From the NCBI GenBank assembly GCA_903925975.1, contig CAIYHG010000106.1, forward strand, positions 1-64,000: a stretch of 64,000 nucleotides of DNA, given 5' to 3'. The translations under genes were made by a program, and so were the position numbers. Source of the DNA: an uncultured Acidobacteriia bacterium. GTDB lineage: Bacteria; Acidobacteriota; Terriglobia; Bryobacterales; Bryobacteraceae. The number at the start of each line of letters is the position of its first letter. Positions within the stretch are counted from its first letter, which is position 1. Shown piece after piece: positions 36,641-43,812 of this stretch. The notes below the pieces were generated by a model. That model searched no databases, had not been told where the DNA came from, and saw only the letters and a program-made list of their open reading frames with translations.

Positions 36641-37871
36641 TACGGCTCCGGCCGGCTTCGATGTCGCGAAGATACGGCAGGATTTCCCGGTCCTGAAGCA
36701 GAAGGTTCACGGCAAGCCGCTCGTGTACCTGGACAATGCGGCTACGGCGCAGAAGCCCCAGAGCGTGATCGATGCGATTCGTCATTTCTACGAAGTGGAC
36801 TGCGCCAACATACACAGGGGCGTCCATGAGCTCAGCCAGCGCTCGACGGCGGCCTACGAACAAACCCGCGGCAAAGTAAGACAGTTCCTCAACGCGCGCA
36901 CGAAGAATGAATTGATCTTCGTGCGGGGAGCCACAGAGGGGATCAATCTCGTCTCGCAAACATGGGGCCGGAAGTGCGTCAAGGAAGGGGACGAAATCAT
37001 TGTCAGCGGCCTGGAACACCACTCCAATATCGTGCCCTGGCAAATGCTCTGCGAGGAAAAAGGCGCAAAGCTGCGCGTGATCCCGGTGAACGATAGCGGC
37101 GAGCTGATTCTGGAAGAGTACGAGAAGCTGCTGAATCCGCGCACGAAGCTGCTGGCGGTGGGGCACGTCTCCAATGCGCTGGGAACCATCAATCCGATCC
37201 GGCAGATGATCGATATGGCGCACAAGGCGGGCGCGCTGGCGCTGATCGACGGCGCGCAGGCGGCCCCTCACCTCAAGATTGACGTTCAGGCGCTCGACGC
37301 CGATTTCTACGCCCTCTCGGGACATAAAGCTTTCGGGCCTACAGGCATCGGCATACTGTACGGCAAGAGCAAGCTTCTGAATGCCATGCCTCCGTGGCAG
37401 GGCGGTGGCGACATGATCCGCACGGTCACCTTTGAAAAGACCACGTACAACGAACTGCCGTATAAGTTCGAAGCCGGAACGCCGCACATCGCGGGCGGAA
37501 TCGGGCTCGGCGCAGCCGTTGACTACGTGACCGCTATCGGAATGGATCGCATTGCGGCGTACGAGCACGAGTTGCTGGTATACGCCACGGCGGCGCTTTC
37601 CCAGATACCGGGCCTGCGGATTATCGGAACGGCTCGCGAGAAGGCTGCCGTGGTTTCCTTCGTCATCGAGGGCATTCACCCTCACGACATAGGAACCGTG
37701 CTCGACCGGATGGGCATCGCGGTTCGCACCGGCCACCATTGTGCGCAGCCGATCATGGACCGGTTTCAGGTTCCGGCAACGACGCGGGCTTCGCTGGCGT
37801 TTTACAACACCACGGCTGAAATCGATGCCTTGGCAGCGGGCTTGCAGAAGGTCAAAGAGGTGTTCTCCTAA
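36624..37871 (+). CDS. sufS: cysteine desulfurase SufS
   Basis: SufS (415 residues) is a PLP enzyme that takes sulfur from cysteine and hands it as persulfide to SufU. Landmarks are VYLDNAATAQKPQSVIDAI, RGVHELSQRSTAAYE, the PLP Lys235 in ALSGHKAFGPTGIG, and the active Cys373 in VRTGHHCAQPIMDRF, which lies in the short-loop setting of group II desulfurases. The start at MNALINTAPAGFDVAKIRQD lies inside the end of sufD, and the stop shares one base with the sufU start. Confidence 0.97.
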   Translation: MNALINTAPAGFDVAKIRQDFPVLKQKVHGKPLVYLDNAATAQKPQSVIDAIRHFYEVDCANIHRGVHELSQRSTAAYEQTRGKVRQFLNARTKNELIFVRGATEGINLVSQTWGRKCVKEGDEIIVSGLEHHSNIVPWQMLCEEKGAKLRVIPVNDSGELILEEYEKLLNPRTKLLAVGHVSNALGTINPIRQMIDMAHKAGALALIDGAQAAPHLKIDVQALDADFYALSGHKAFGPTGIGILYGKSKLLNAMPPWQGGGDMIRTVTFEKTTYNELPYKFEAGTPHIAGGIGLGAAVDYVTAIGMDRIAAYEHELLVYATAALSQIPGLRIIGTAREKAAVVSFVIEGIHPHDIGTVLDRMGIAVRTGHHCAQPIMDRFQVPATTRASLAFYNTTAEIDALAAGLQKVKEVFS

Positions 37872-38308
37872 TGGTTGACGATCTGTATCAGGAAATCATC
37901 CTCGATCACAGTAAGCGTCCACGCAACTGTCACACGATGCTGGACGCAACGGGGACGGCTCAAGGGTTCAATCCACTGTGCGGTGACAAGCTGGAGTTGT
38001 ACCTGAAGGTGGAAGACGGCATTGTCAAGGACGCCAGCTTCGTCGGTTCGGGATGCGCGATCTCAACCGCTTCCGCGTCGCTCATGACCGAAAGTCTGAA
38101 GGGAAAGACTCGCGAGGACGCGCTACAGATGTTGGAGAAGTTTCACGATCTGCTGACCACGGATTCTCCGGTTACAAGCGAGCTCGGGAAACTGGTGGTC
38201 TTCTGCGGCGTCAAAGACTATCCGGCGCGTGTGAAATGCGCCACTCTGGCTTGGCACACGCTCAAATCCGCATTGACCAACTCGGACGAACCGGCGACAA
38301 CGGAATGA
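37871..38308 (+). CDS. sufU: Fe-S cluster assembly sulfurtransferase SufU
   Basis: SufU (145 residues) accepts sulfur from SufS through zinc-ligand exchange, as known from Bacillus. It is IscU-like, with YQEIILDHSKRPRNC, the three conserved cysteines in NPLCGDK, SGCAIS and RVKCATLAWH, and the typical ASFVGSGCAISTASASLMTE. The aspartate of CGDK completes the zinc site. The gene is coupled to sufS by one base and to sufT by ATGA. SufU rather than SufE shows that the pathway is of Gram-positive/acidobacterial style. Confidence 0.95.
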   Translation: MVDDLYQEIILDHSKRPRNCHTMLDATGTAQGFNPLCGDKLELYLKVEDGIVKDASFVGSGCAISTASASLMTESLKGKTREDALQMLEKFHDLLTTDSPVTSELGKLVVFCGVKDYPARVKCATLAWHTLKSALTNSDEPATTE

Positions 38309-38637
38309 CCTTGAAAGAACAAGTCGCAGCCGCTCTGAAGCGAGTCTATGACCCGGAGATACCGGTCAATATCTATGACTTGGGATTAATCTACGATCTC
38401 ACGGTGGAGGAAACGGGGAAAGTGGCGATACGGATGACGCTGACCGCTCCGAACTGTCCCGTGGCCGGCAGTCTTCCGGCCGAGGTCGAACGCGCAGTGA
38501 GGGCGGTTCCCGGCGTTACGGACGTGTCGGTCGAGTTGACGTTCGATCCGCCTTATTCGAAGGACCGGATGTCGGATGTGGCGAAGTTGGCCCTGGGGTT
38601 CGAGGATACGTTACCTGTCATGAGGCCGCGAGGATGA
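38305..38637 (+). CDS. sufT: SufT/MIP18-family (DUF59) Fe-S assembly protein
   Basis: This 110-residue DUF59 protein contains VYDPEIPVNIYDLGLIYDL, the family core, then MTLTAPNCPVAGSLPAEVE with a Cys conserved in the family, and VELTFDPPYSKDRMSD. In Staphylococcus SufT helps mature Fe-S proteins when demand is high; eukaryotic MIP18 acts in cytosolic Fe-S targeting. It starts in an ATGA overlap with sufU, and its stop overlaps the Rrf2 start in the same way. Confidence 0.93.
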   Translation: MTLKEQVAAALKRVYDPEIPVNIYDLGLIYDLTVEETGKVAIRMTLTAPNCPVAGSLPAEVERAVRAVPGVTDVSVELTFDPPYSKDRMSDVAKLALGFEDTLPVMRPRG

Positions 38638-39140
38638 AGCTCACAGCCAACGAAGAGTATGGGATTCGCTGCCTCGTTCGCCTGGCCTATGCCGGCTACG
38701 AGGGGCAAGGGCTCACAATTCCGGAAATCAGCCAGGCCGAGGGCGTATCGCCCGCTTACGCCGCCAAGATACTGCGTGAGCTGCGCAAAGGCGGGTTCGT
38801 GAAGGCCGCTCGCGGCAAGGACGGCGGGTACACGCTGGCGCGTGATGCGAGCGACATCGTGGTGGGAGATGTGATGGACGTGCTCGGAGGCCGGCTGTTC
38901 GAAAGCGATTTCTGCGACAGCCACTCCGGGCAAGTTTCCATCTGCACCAGGTCCGTGGATTGCTCCGTCCGTTCGCTGTGGCGGGCCGTGCAGGTAGCGG
39001 TCGATCAGGTTCTGCACAAAGCCACTCTGCGCGATCTGCTGCAAAACGAAGAAGAGATGAACTCCTGGGCCGGCTCCATTCCGAAACCGGGAGAACTGCA
39101 TTTGCTCCAACCCCTCCCCGTGGCCGAGCGCCAATCCTAA
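38634..39140 (+). CDS. Rrf2-family Fe-S-type transcriptional regulator
   Basis: This 168-residue Rrf2 protein is likely the regulator of its own suf operon. The winged helix covers about residues 1-70: MKLTANEEYGIRCLVRLA, then LTIPEISQAEGVSPAYAAKI, LRELRKGGFVKAARG, and DGGYTLAR. Three Cys (94, 104, 110) in the C-D-S-H to V-D-C-S segment match the cluster-ligand region of IscR, SufR and NsrR, so it probably senses Fe-S status. Being the last gene in the suf operon, it would regulate its own supply. The C-terminal 40 residues have no further domain. Confidence 0.92.
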   Translation: MKLTANEEYGIRCLVRLAYAGYEGQGLTIPEISQAEGVSPAYAAKILRELRKGGFVKAARGKDGGYTLARDASDIVVGDVMDVLGGRLFESDFCDSHSGQVSICTRSVDCSVRSLWRAVQVAVDQVLHKATLRDLLQNEEEMNSWAGSIPKPGELHLLQPLPVAERQS

Positions 39141-39168
39141 GGGGGGTTCCCCGAGGCGCGCGGCTCGA

Positions 39169-39174
39169 TATAAT
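39169..39174 (+). promoter_or_regulatory. consensus -10 TATAAT for the phoH-ybeY run
   Basis: A perfect TATAAT, with only a weak -35 upstream. Transcription from it would start near 39181 and give a leader of about 110 nt before phoH. Inside that leader are a hairpin with a GCGA tetraloop (39197-39210) and a GGAGGT at 39272-39277. Confidence 0.5.
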
Positions 39175-39291
39175 GGTAGTAGATGGTTTTGAGATGCCCG
39201 CGCGAGCGGGTTGTCGAAGATCCGCGCCGATCCCAACCAATTACCCGATTGTGTTTCGTTTCCCTTCGTTTGGAGGTACCCACTACCATTA

Positions 39292-40329
39292 ATGAAAGCT
39301 AGCGTGCGCATCACCCGAGGAGTCGAAAGCCTCTTCGGCACCCGCGATGAGAACATCCGGCTGATCGAATCCGGCCTGAGCGTCCGTACCCAGCTAGTCG
39401 AAAACAATCTGGAAATTGAAGGCGAGGCCGCGAGCGTTTCGAGGGCCGAGGATATCCTCGAAGAATATAACACCCTGGTACGGGAAGGCCACGTTTTCAA
39501 TAACGGCGACCTGAACAGCTACCTGCGCGTCGTGACGGCTGATCCGGACGTATCGCTCCGGGCCCTCGTGCAAAGCGGAAGGCAGCGCAGCTTCGGCAAG
39601 AAGATCGTGACCCCGAAGACGGTGAATCAGCGCCGGTACCTGGAAGCGATCGAGCGCAACGATCTGGTGTTCGGCGTCGGACCGGCGGGAACGGGCAAGA
39701 CGTACCTGGCGGTAGCCATGGGCATCTCGGCCCTGATGAGCAAGCAGGTGGCGCGGATCATTCTGACCCGCCCGGCGGTGGAAGCCGGCGAGCGCCTGGG
39801 ATTTCTTCCGGGCACGCTGCAGGAAAAGGTGGACCCGTACCTTCGGCCGCTGTACGACGCGCTTTACGACATGCTCGATAGCGAACGCGTGGAAAAGCTG
39901 CTTGAGCGCAACGTGATCGAAGTGGCGCCGATCGCCTTCATGCGCGGCCGAACGCTGAACGATAGCTTCATCATTCTGGACGAGGCACAGAACAGCACGT
40001 CCGAGCAGATGAAGATGGTGCTCACGCGCCAGGGCTTCAGCTCCAAAATGGTAGTGAACGGCGATATCACGCAGATCGACCTTCCGAATGGCCGCCGCAG
40101 CGGACTGATCGACGCGGTAGAGGTGCTGAAGGGCGTGGAAGGCATCAGTTTCGTGCAGTTCGACGAAACCGATGTAGTGCGCCATCCCCTGGTGCAGCGC
40201 ATCGTGAAGGCGTACGAGCGGTATAACGATGCGGTGGGAGTGGGACGCCAATTGACGTTGAAGCTTTCCGAACCCGGCGGCGAAGCGGAAGCCCCGGTGC
40301 AAGCGGAGGCCACGCCGCCGCAGGCGTGA
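39292..40329 (+). CDS. phoH: PhoH-family ATPase
   Basis: This protein of about 345 residues has an N-terminal KH-like or nucleic-acid-binding part (residues 1-110) and a PhoH ATPase domain: Walker A GVGPAGTGKTYLA, then ILTRPAVEAGERLGFLPGTL, Walker B SFIILDEAQNSTSEQMKMVL, and DITQIDLP with SGLIDA. PhoH proteins are RNA-helicase-like ATPases, often encoded next to ybeY and linked to rRNA or RNA metabolism. ATG 39292 gives the normal family start although the GGAGGT lies 14 bases away. The ybeY gene starts ten bases after its stop, so they form an operon. Confidence 0.93.
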   Translation: MKASVRITRGVESLFGTRDENIRLIESGLSVRTQLVENNLEIEGEAASVSRAEDILEEYNTLVREGHVFNNGDLNSYLRVVTADPDVSLRALVQSGRQRSFGKKIVTPKTVNQRRYLEAIERNDLVFGVGPAGTGKTYLAVAMGISALMSKQVARIILTRPAVEAGERLGFLPGTLQEKVDPYLRPLYDALYDMLDSERVEKLLERNVIEVAPIAFMRGRTLNDSFIILDEAQNSTSEQMKMVLTRQGFSSKMVVNGDITQIDLPNGRRSGLIDAVEVLKGVEGISFVQFDETDVVRHPLVQRIVKAYERYNDAVGVGRQLTLKLSEPGGEAEAPVQAEATPPQA

Positions 40330-40339
40330 TCCGCCCTTT

Positions 40340-40801
40340 ATGTCCTCTCCCGAAGGCAGTACGGTAACATTCCGGCGCGAGTTCCCCAAACTCAGGCCGC
40401 GGGCTCTGGCAGCCTTTGCGCGGAAACTTCAGGCGGAAGTTGCCAAGGGCCGGCCATTCGATTGTCTAATTACGGGCGATGCCGAATTGCGGCGCCTCAA
40501 CCGGCAGTTTCTCGGCAAAGACTGCGCAACCGACGTTCTATCGTTCCCTGGCTGCGCGCCGCGCTCCCGAGGCGCCGCGCCGTTGGGCGATATCGCGATT
40601 TCCTACGCCCGCGCCCGCGTGCAGGCGCGCAGGTTCGGCCATGCTCCGGAAGACGAACTGCGCATCCTGATGCTGCATGGCGTGCTGCATCTTGTTGGCC
40701 TGGATCACGAGACCGATTCGGGGAAAATGGCGCGGGCCGAGCGCCGTTGGCGCGTGCGTCTGGGGCTGCCGAACGGCTTGATTGAACGGACGGAGATATG
40801 A
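40340..40801 (+). CDS. ybeY: endoribonuclease YbeY (rRNA maturation)
   Basis: YbeY (153 residues) is a metal-dependent single-strand endoribonuclease needed for 16S rRNA 3' end processing and ribosome quality control. The zinc site is HGVLHLVGLDH, with His113, His117 and His123. Upstream parts LNRQFLGKDCATDVLSFPG and LGDIAIS are typical. It lies between phoH and a CorC/HlyC-type gene, the conserved phoH-ybeY-(corC)-era order. Its stop overlaps the next start by four bases. Confidence 0.95.
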   Translation: MSSPEGSTVTFRREFPKLRPRALAAFARKLQAEVAKGRPFDCLITGDAELRRLNRQFLGKDCATDVLSFPGCAPRSRGAAPLGDIAISYARARVQARRFGHAPEDELRILMLHGVLHLVGLDHETDSGKMARAERRWRVRLGLPNGLIERTEI

Positions 40802-42066
40802 ACCCGGCATTGCTGGCCGCCACGCTGTTGGCGCTGTTCCTGCTTCCGCTAGTGAGCGTCGTTCAGTTGCTCTTTCTCGAAAGTCTGCGCCTGAGGCCGC
40901 GCGACTTACTCGCCATGCAGTTCTTCAAGGAAACGCTGCAAGGCAAACTCGGGCTGAAGACGGAGCAGGGAGGCGAAGCATTCTCGCTGGTGAAGCACAC
41001 GCTGCTGGCGATGCTCGGCGTTCTATATTTTGCATGGTTTGCGGATGGCCGGCCCTGGGATTGGACCTCATTCTGGAAGTCCGCCGCCGCTGCCTGGGTC
41101 ACATTGGTTTTTGCCTCCTATGCCGTTCCGCAATGGCTCTACCGCCGGACCAAGGGTGAGTGGCTGGCGCCCCTGACGCCGCTGCTGAAAGCATTGGCCT
41201 GGCTCGCGCGCCCGTGGGTGGCGCTGCTCGATTTCTTTCAGTCTCTGGCCGACCTGGCGCACGACGTAGAGAGCCAGGGCGAAGCGCCCACTCCGGCCGA
41301 GAACATCGAAGCGCTGATTACGGCCGGAGCCGAAGGCGGGCTGATTGAAGAGCAGGACCGCAAGCTGATGCAATCCGTTGTCGAGTTCGGCGATAAGGTG
41401 GTGCGCGAGGTCATGACTCCCCGGCCAAATATCGTCGCCATCCCGGCCGGCGCCACGCTCGAGGAGCTGCGGGAGTTGGTGATCAACGAGCAATACTCCC
41501 GAATTCCGGTCTACGAGGGAAACATCGATCAGGTAATCGGCTTCGTGCATGTGCGCGATATGTTTGAGGTCGACGAAGAGGAGCGGGAAGGCCGGGTGGT
41601 GAGTGAGTTGGTGCGCCCCATTCAGTCGGTGCCGGAAACGCTGCCCGTTCACGAGTTGATGCGGCGGATGCAGCACGAAAACTCGCATATGGTAATCGTC
41701 GTGGACGAGTACGGCAACACCGCCGGCCTGGCCACGATGGAAGACCTGCTCGAAGTGATCATCGGCGAAATTCGGGACGAACATGAACCGGAGAGCGATG
41801 TAGCGGAAGATGGTAAGGGAGGCTTCGTCGTGTCGGGCAGTTTCGACGTGGCGCGAATCACGGACCTGTTTCCGTTCTTCCATAGGGATGAGGAGATTGA
41901 ATCCACCACGGCGGGCGGCCTTGTCACCGAGTGGCTGGGGCGGGTGCCCAAATCGGGTGAACACGTCGAGCGCGACGGTCTGCGCATCGAGGTGGTTGCC
42001 AGCGATGATCTCCGTGTTTTGCAGGTACGGCTAGCCAAATCTGAAGCGGTAGCGCATGAAACTTAA
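40798..42066 (+). CDS. CorC/HlyC/CNNM-family membrane protein with CBS pair
   Basis: This 422-residue protein has an N-terminal DUF21-like region with several hydrophobic segments (about 5-28, 70-88, 96-118), a link GLIEEQDRKLMQSVVEFGDK, then MTPRPNIVAIPA starting a CBS pair (YSRIPVYEGNIDQVIGFVHV and HMVIVVDEYGNTAGLATMED). The C-terminal CorC/HlyC domain includes GSFDVARITDLFP and TTAGGLVTEWLGRVPKSGEH. Such proteins are thought to move or regulate Mg2+/Co2+. It fits the usual place between ybeY and era and overlaps ybeY by ATGA. Confidence 0.92.
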   Translation: MNPALLAATLLALFLLPLVSVVQLLFLESLRLRPRDLLAMQFFKETLQGKLGLKTEQGGEAFSLVKHTLLAMLGVLYFAWFADGRPWDWTSFWKSAAAAWVTLVFASYAVPQWLYRRTKGEWLAPLTPLLKALAWLARPWVALLDFFQSLADLAHDVESQGEAPTPAENIEALITAGAEGGLIEEQDRKLMQSVVEFGDKVVREVMTPRPNIVAIPAGATLEELRELVINEQYSRIPVYEGNIDQVIGFVHVRDMFEVDEEEREGRVVSELVRPIQSVPETLPVHELMRRMQHENSHMVIVVDEYGNTAGLATMEDLLEVIIGEIRDEHEPESDVAEDGKGGFVVSGSFDVARITDLFPFFHRDEEIESTTAGGLVTEWLGRVPKSGEHVERDGLRIEVVASDDLRVLQVRLAKSEAVAHET

Positions 42067-42069
42067 ATC

Positions 42070-42978
42070 GTGAAACATAAATCTGGATTCGTTTCCATCA
42101 TTGGCCGGCCGAACGCCGGAAAATCCACGCTCTTGAACGCCCTCGTCGGCCAGAAGGTCGCGATTGTCGCGGATAAGCCGCAGACCACGCGGACAGCGAT
42201 ACAAGGGGTGCTGACCACACCGGATGCGCAGGTCGTATTTCTCGATACGCCGGGAATTCACAAGGCGGATACGCCTCTGAACAAACGGCTGATGGAGAAG
42301 GTGCGCGCGTCCGTTGGCGAGCGTGACCTGTTGCTCTTTGTGGCGGACGCGACGCACCCTCCGGGCGAAGAGGACAGGCGCGCCGTCGATCTGGCCAAGA
42401 AGGCCGGCGGGCCGGTGGTGCTCGTTCTGAACAAGATCGATTTGATTAAAGATAAGGCGGGGATGCTTCCCGTAATCGCCGGGTATCAACAGATATTCGA
42501 GTTTGCCGACTACGTGCCGGTTTCCGCGGCGCGGCGCGACGGGCTCGACGATCTGCTCCGGATGATTGTAGACCGCCTTCCCGAAGGGCCGGCGTACTTC
42601 CCCGATGACTACGTGACCGATCAGCCGGAACGCTTCCTGGCGGCCGAACTGGTCCGCGAGAAGATACTGCTGGCCACCCGTGAGGAAGTGCCCCATTCCG
42701 TGGCCGTAAGCGTGGACGCCTGGGAAGAAACGCCCACGATCACCAGAATCTACATGACCATTCGCGTGGAACGCGATGGCCAGAAGGCGATCGTGATCGG
42801 GGCCAAGGGCGCGATGTTGAAAAAGATCGGCACGCTCGCCCGGGAAGAGATGGAATCGTTGTTCGGGTTTAGGATCTATCTTGACCTCCATGTGCGCGTG
42901 CAACCCGGCTGGCGGGAGAAGCGGGCCTTCCTCGACGCTCTCGACTGGCGTACAATTACCGGTAAAGACGATGTCTAA
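42070..42978 (+). CDS. era: ribosome assembly GTPase Era
   Basis: Era (302 residues) is a GTPase that checks 16S rRNA 3' end maturation and 30S assembly. The G-domain has G1 GRPNAGKST at 12-20, the G2 region TTRTAIQG, G3 DTPGIHK, G4 NKIDLI, and G5 in VSAARRDG. The C-terminal KH domain contains ERDGQKAIVIGAKGAMLKKI. It starts with GTG three bases after the previous stop, and its own stop overlaps the BON-domain gene by eight bases. The run phoH, ybeY, corC, era is functionally consistent (rRNA maturation). Confidence 0.97.
   Translation: MKHKSGFVSIIGRPNAGKSTLLNALVGQKVAIVADKPQTTRTAIQGVLTTPDAQVVFLDTPGIHKADTPLNKRLMEKVRASVGERDLLLFVADATHPPGEEDRRAVDLAKKAGGPVVLVLNKIDLIKDKAGMLPVIAGYQQIFEFADYVPVSAARRDGLDDLLRMIVDRLPEGPAYFPDDYVTDQPERFLAAELVREKILLATREEVPHSVAVSVDAWEETPTITRIYMTIRVERDGQKAIVIGAKGAMLKKIGTLAREEMESLFGFRIYLDLHVRVQPGWREKRAFLDALDWRTITGKDDV
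42951..42956 (+). promoter_or_regulatory. -10-like TACAAT before the BON-domain gene
   Basis: TACAAT inside the end of era lies 14 bp ahead of the BON-domain start and could provide a separate promoter. No clear -35. Confidence 0.25.
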
Positions 42979-43270
42979 ATCGCTTATTGCGTTGTTGGCG
43001 GCTTTCCTCTTTGCGTTTTTCAGCGTGGCCCGGGCCGCTGCCCCTAGCGACGACTTCATCTACGATCAAGTGCGCCTGAAACTGGCTACGGATCAGATAG
43101 TGAAGGGCGGCGCCCTGCAAGTCGAAGTAAAGCAGGGCGTAGTCACTCTAGGCGGGCAGGTGGAACAGAAGAAACAGAAGGACCGCGCCACCACGCTCGC
43201 CAAGAAGGTGAAGGGCGTCAAGCAGGTGATCAATAACATCACCCTGCGGGAGCAAGACGCCGCGCGATGA
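42971..43270 (+). CDS. secreted BON-domain protein
   Basis: This 99-residue protein has a signal peptide (MSKSLIALLAAFLFAFFSVARA). One BON domain fills the mature part: DDFIYDQVRLKLATDQIV, VEVKQGVVTLGGQV and KVKGVKQVINNITL. BON domains bind membranes or phospholipids in the periplasm (OsmY, DolP). The ATG at 42971 was chosen because it gives a clean signal peptide. It overlaps era by eight bases and the Nudix gene by four. Confidence 0.88.
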   Translation: MSKSLIALLAAFLFAFFSVARAAAPSDDFIYDQVRLKLATDQIVKGGALQVEVKQGVVTLGGQVEQKKQKDRATTLAKKVKGVKQVINNITLREQDAAR

Positions 43271-43803
43271 AGCGCGCGCCAACTGGAGGTCCGCGCCGTT
43301 CCACCGGCGCGGCCGGCAATCGGGAGATCCCGGCGGTGGCGTTGCCCGAACCCGACTCCGGCAGCCGTCGCTATCCCCGGCATCCCCTCATCGGCGTGGG
43401 CGCAATCATATTTGATCGCGGCCGTGTGCTTCTGGCGCAGCGCGGCAACGAGCCATTGAAAGGCTGGTGGTCGCTTCCCGGCGGGCTCGTTGAGGCTGGC
43501 GAGTCGCTCGCGGATGCCGTGCGGCGCGAAACCCGCGAAGAAACCGGGCTCGAAATCGAACCCGCGGGCGTAGTGGAAATCTTCGAGCGCATCATGCGCG
43601 ACGCCGAAGGACGGCCCGAATATCACTACGTGCTCATTGATTACCTGTGTAGGGTCGCGGGCGGGGAACTACGCGCCGCAAGCGATGTCAGCGCCGTGGA
43701 GTGGGCCCCCAGGCGCGACCTGCCCGGCTTCCAGATCACCGAAGGAACGGCGGCTGTAATCGAGAAAGCGTTCCGCCTGCGCCGGAAATACAAAAGCGCT
43801 TAG
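43267..43803 (+). CDS. Nudix hydrolase
   Basis: This 178-residue protein has a polar N-terminal tail of about 40 residues, then a Nudix fold. The Nudix box is GGLVEAGESLADAVRRETREETGLEI, split here as GGLVEAGESL and REETGL; the catalytic REETG glutamates are intact. The start of the fold, HPLIGVGAIIFDRGRVLLAQ, and WWSLPGG match the ADP-sugar/MutT-like group acting on nucleoside diphosphate derivatives. The exact substrate cannot be read from the sequence. It overlaps the BON gene by ATGA and is followed nine bases later by mutS2. Confidence 0.9.
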   Translation: MKRAPTGGPRRSTGAAGNREIPAVALPEPDSGSRRYPRHPLIGVGAIIFDRGRVLLAQRGNEPLKGWWSLPGGLVEAGESLADAVRRETREETGLEIEPAGVVEIFERIMRDAEGRPEYHYVLIDYLCRVAGGELRAASDVSAVEWAPRRDLPGFQITEGTAAVIEKAFRLRRKYKSA

Positions 43804-43812
43804 GACTTCCCC

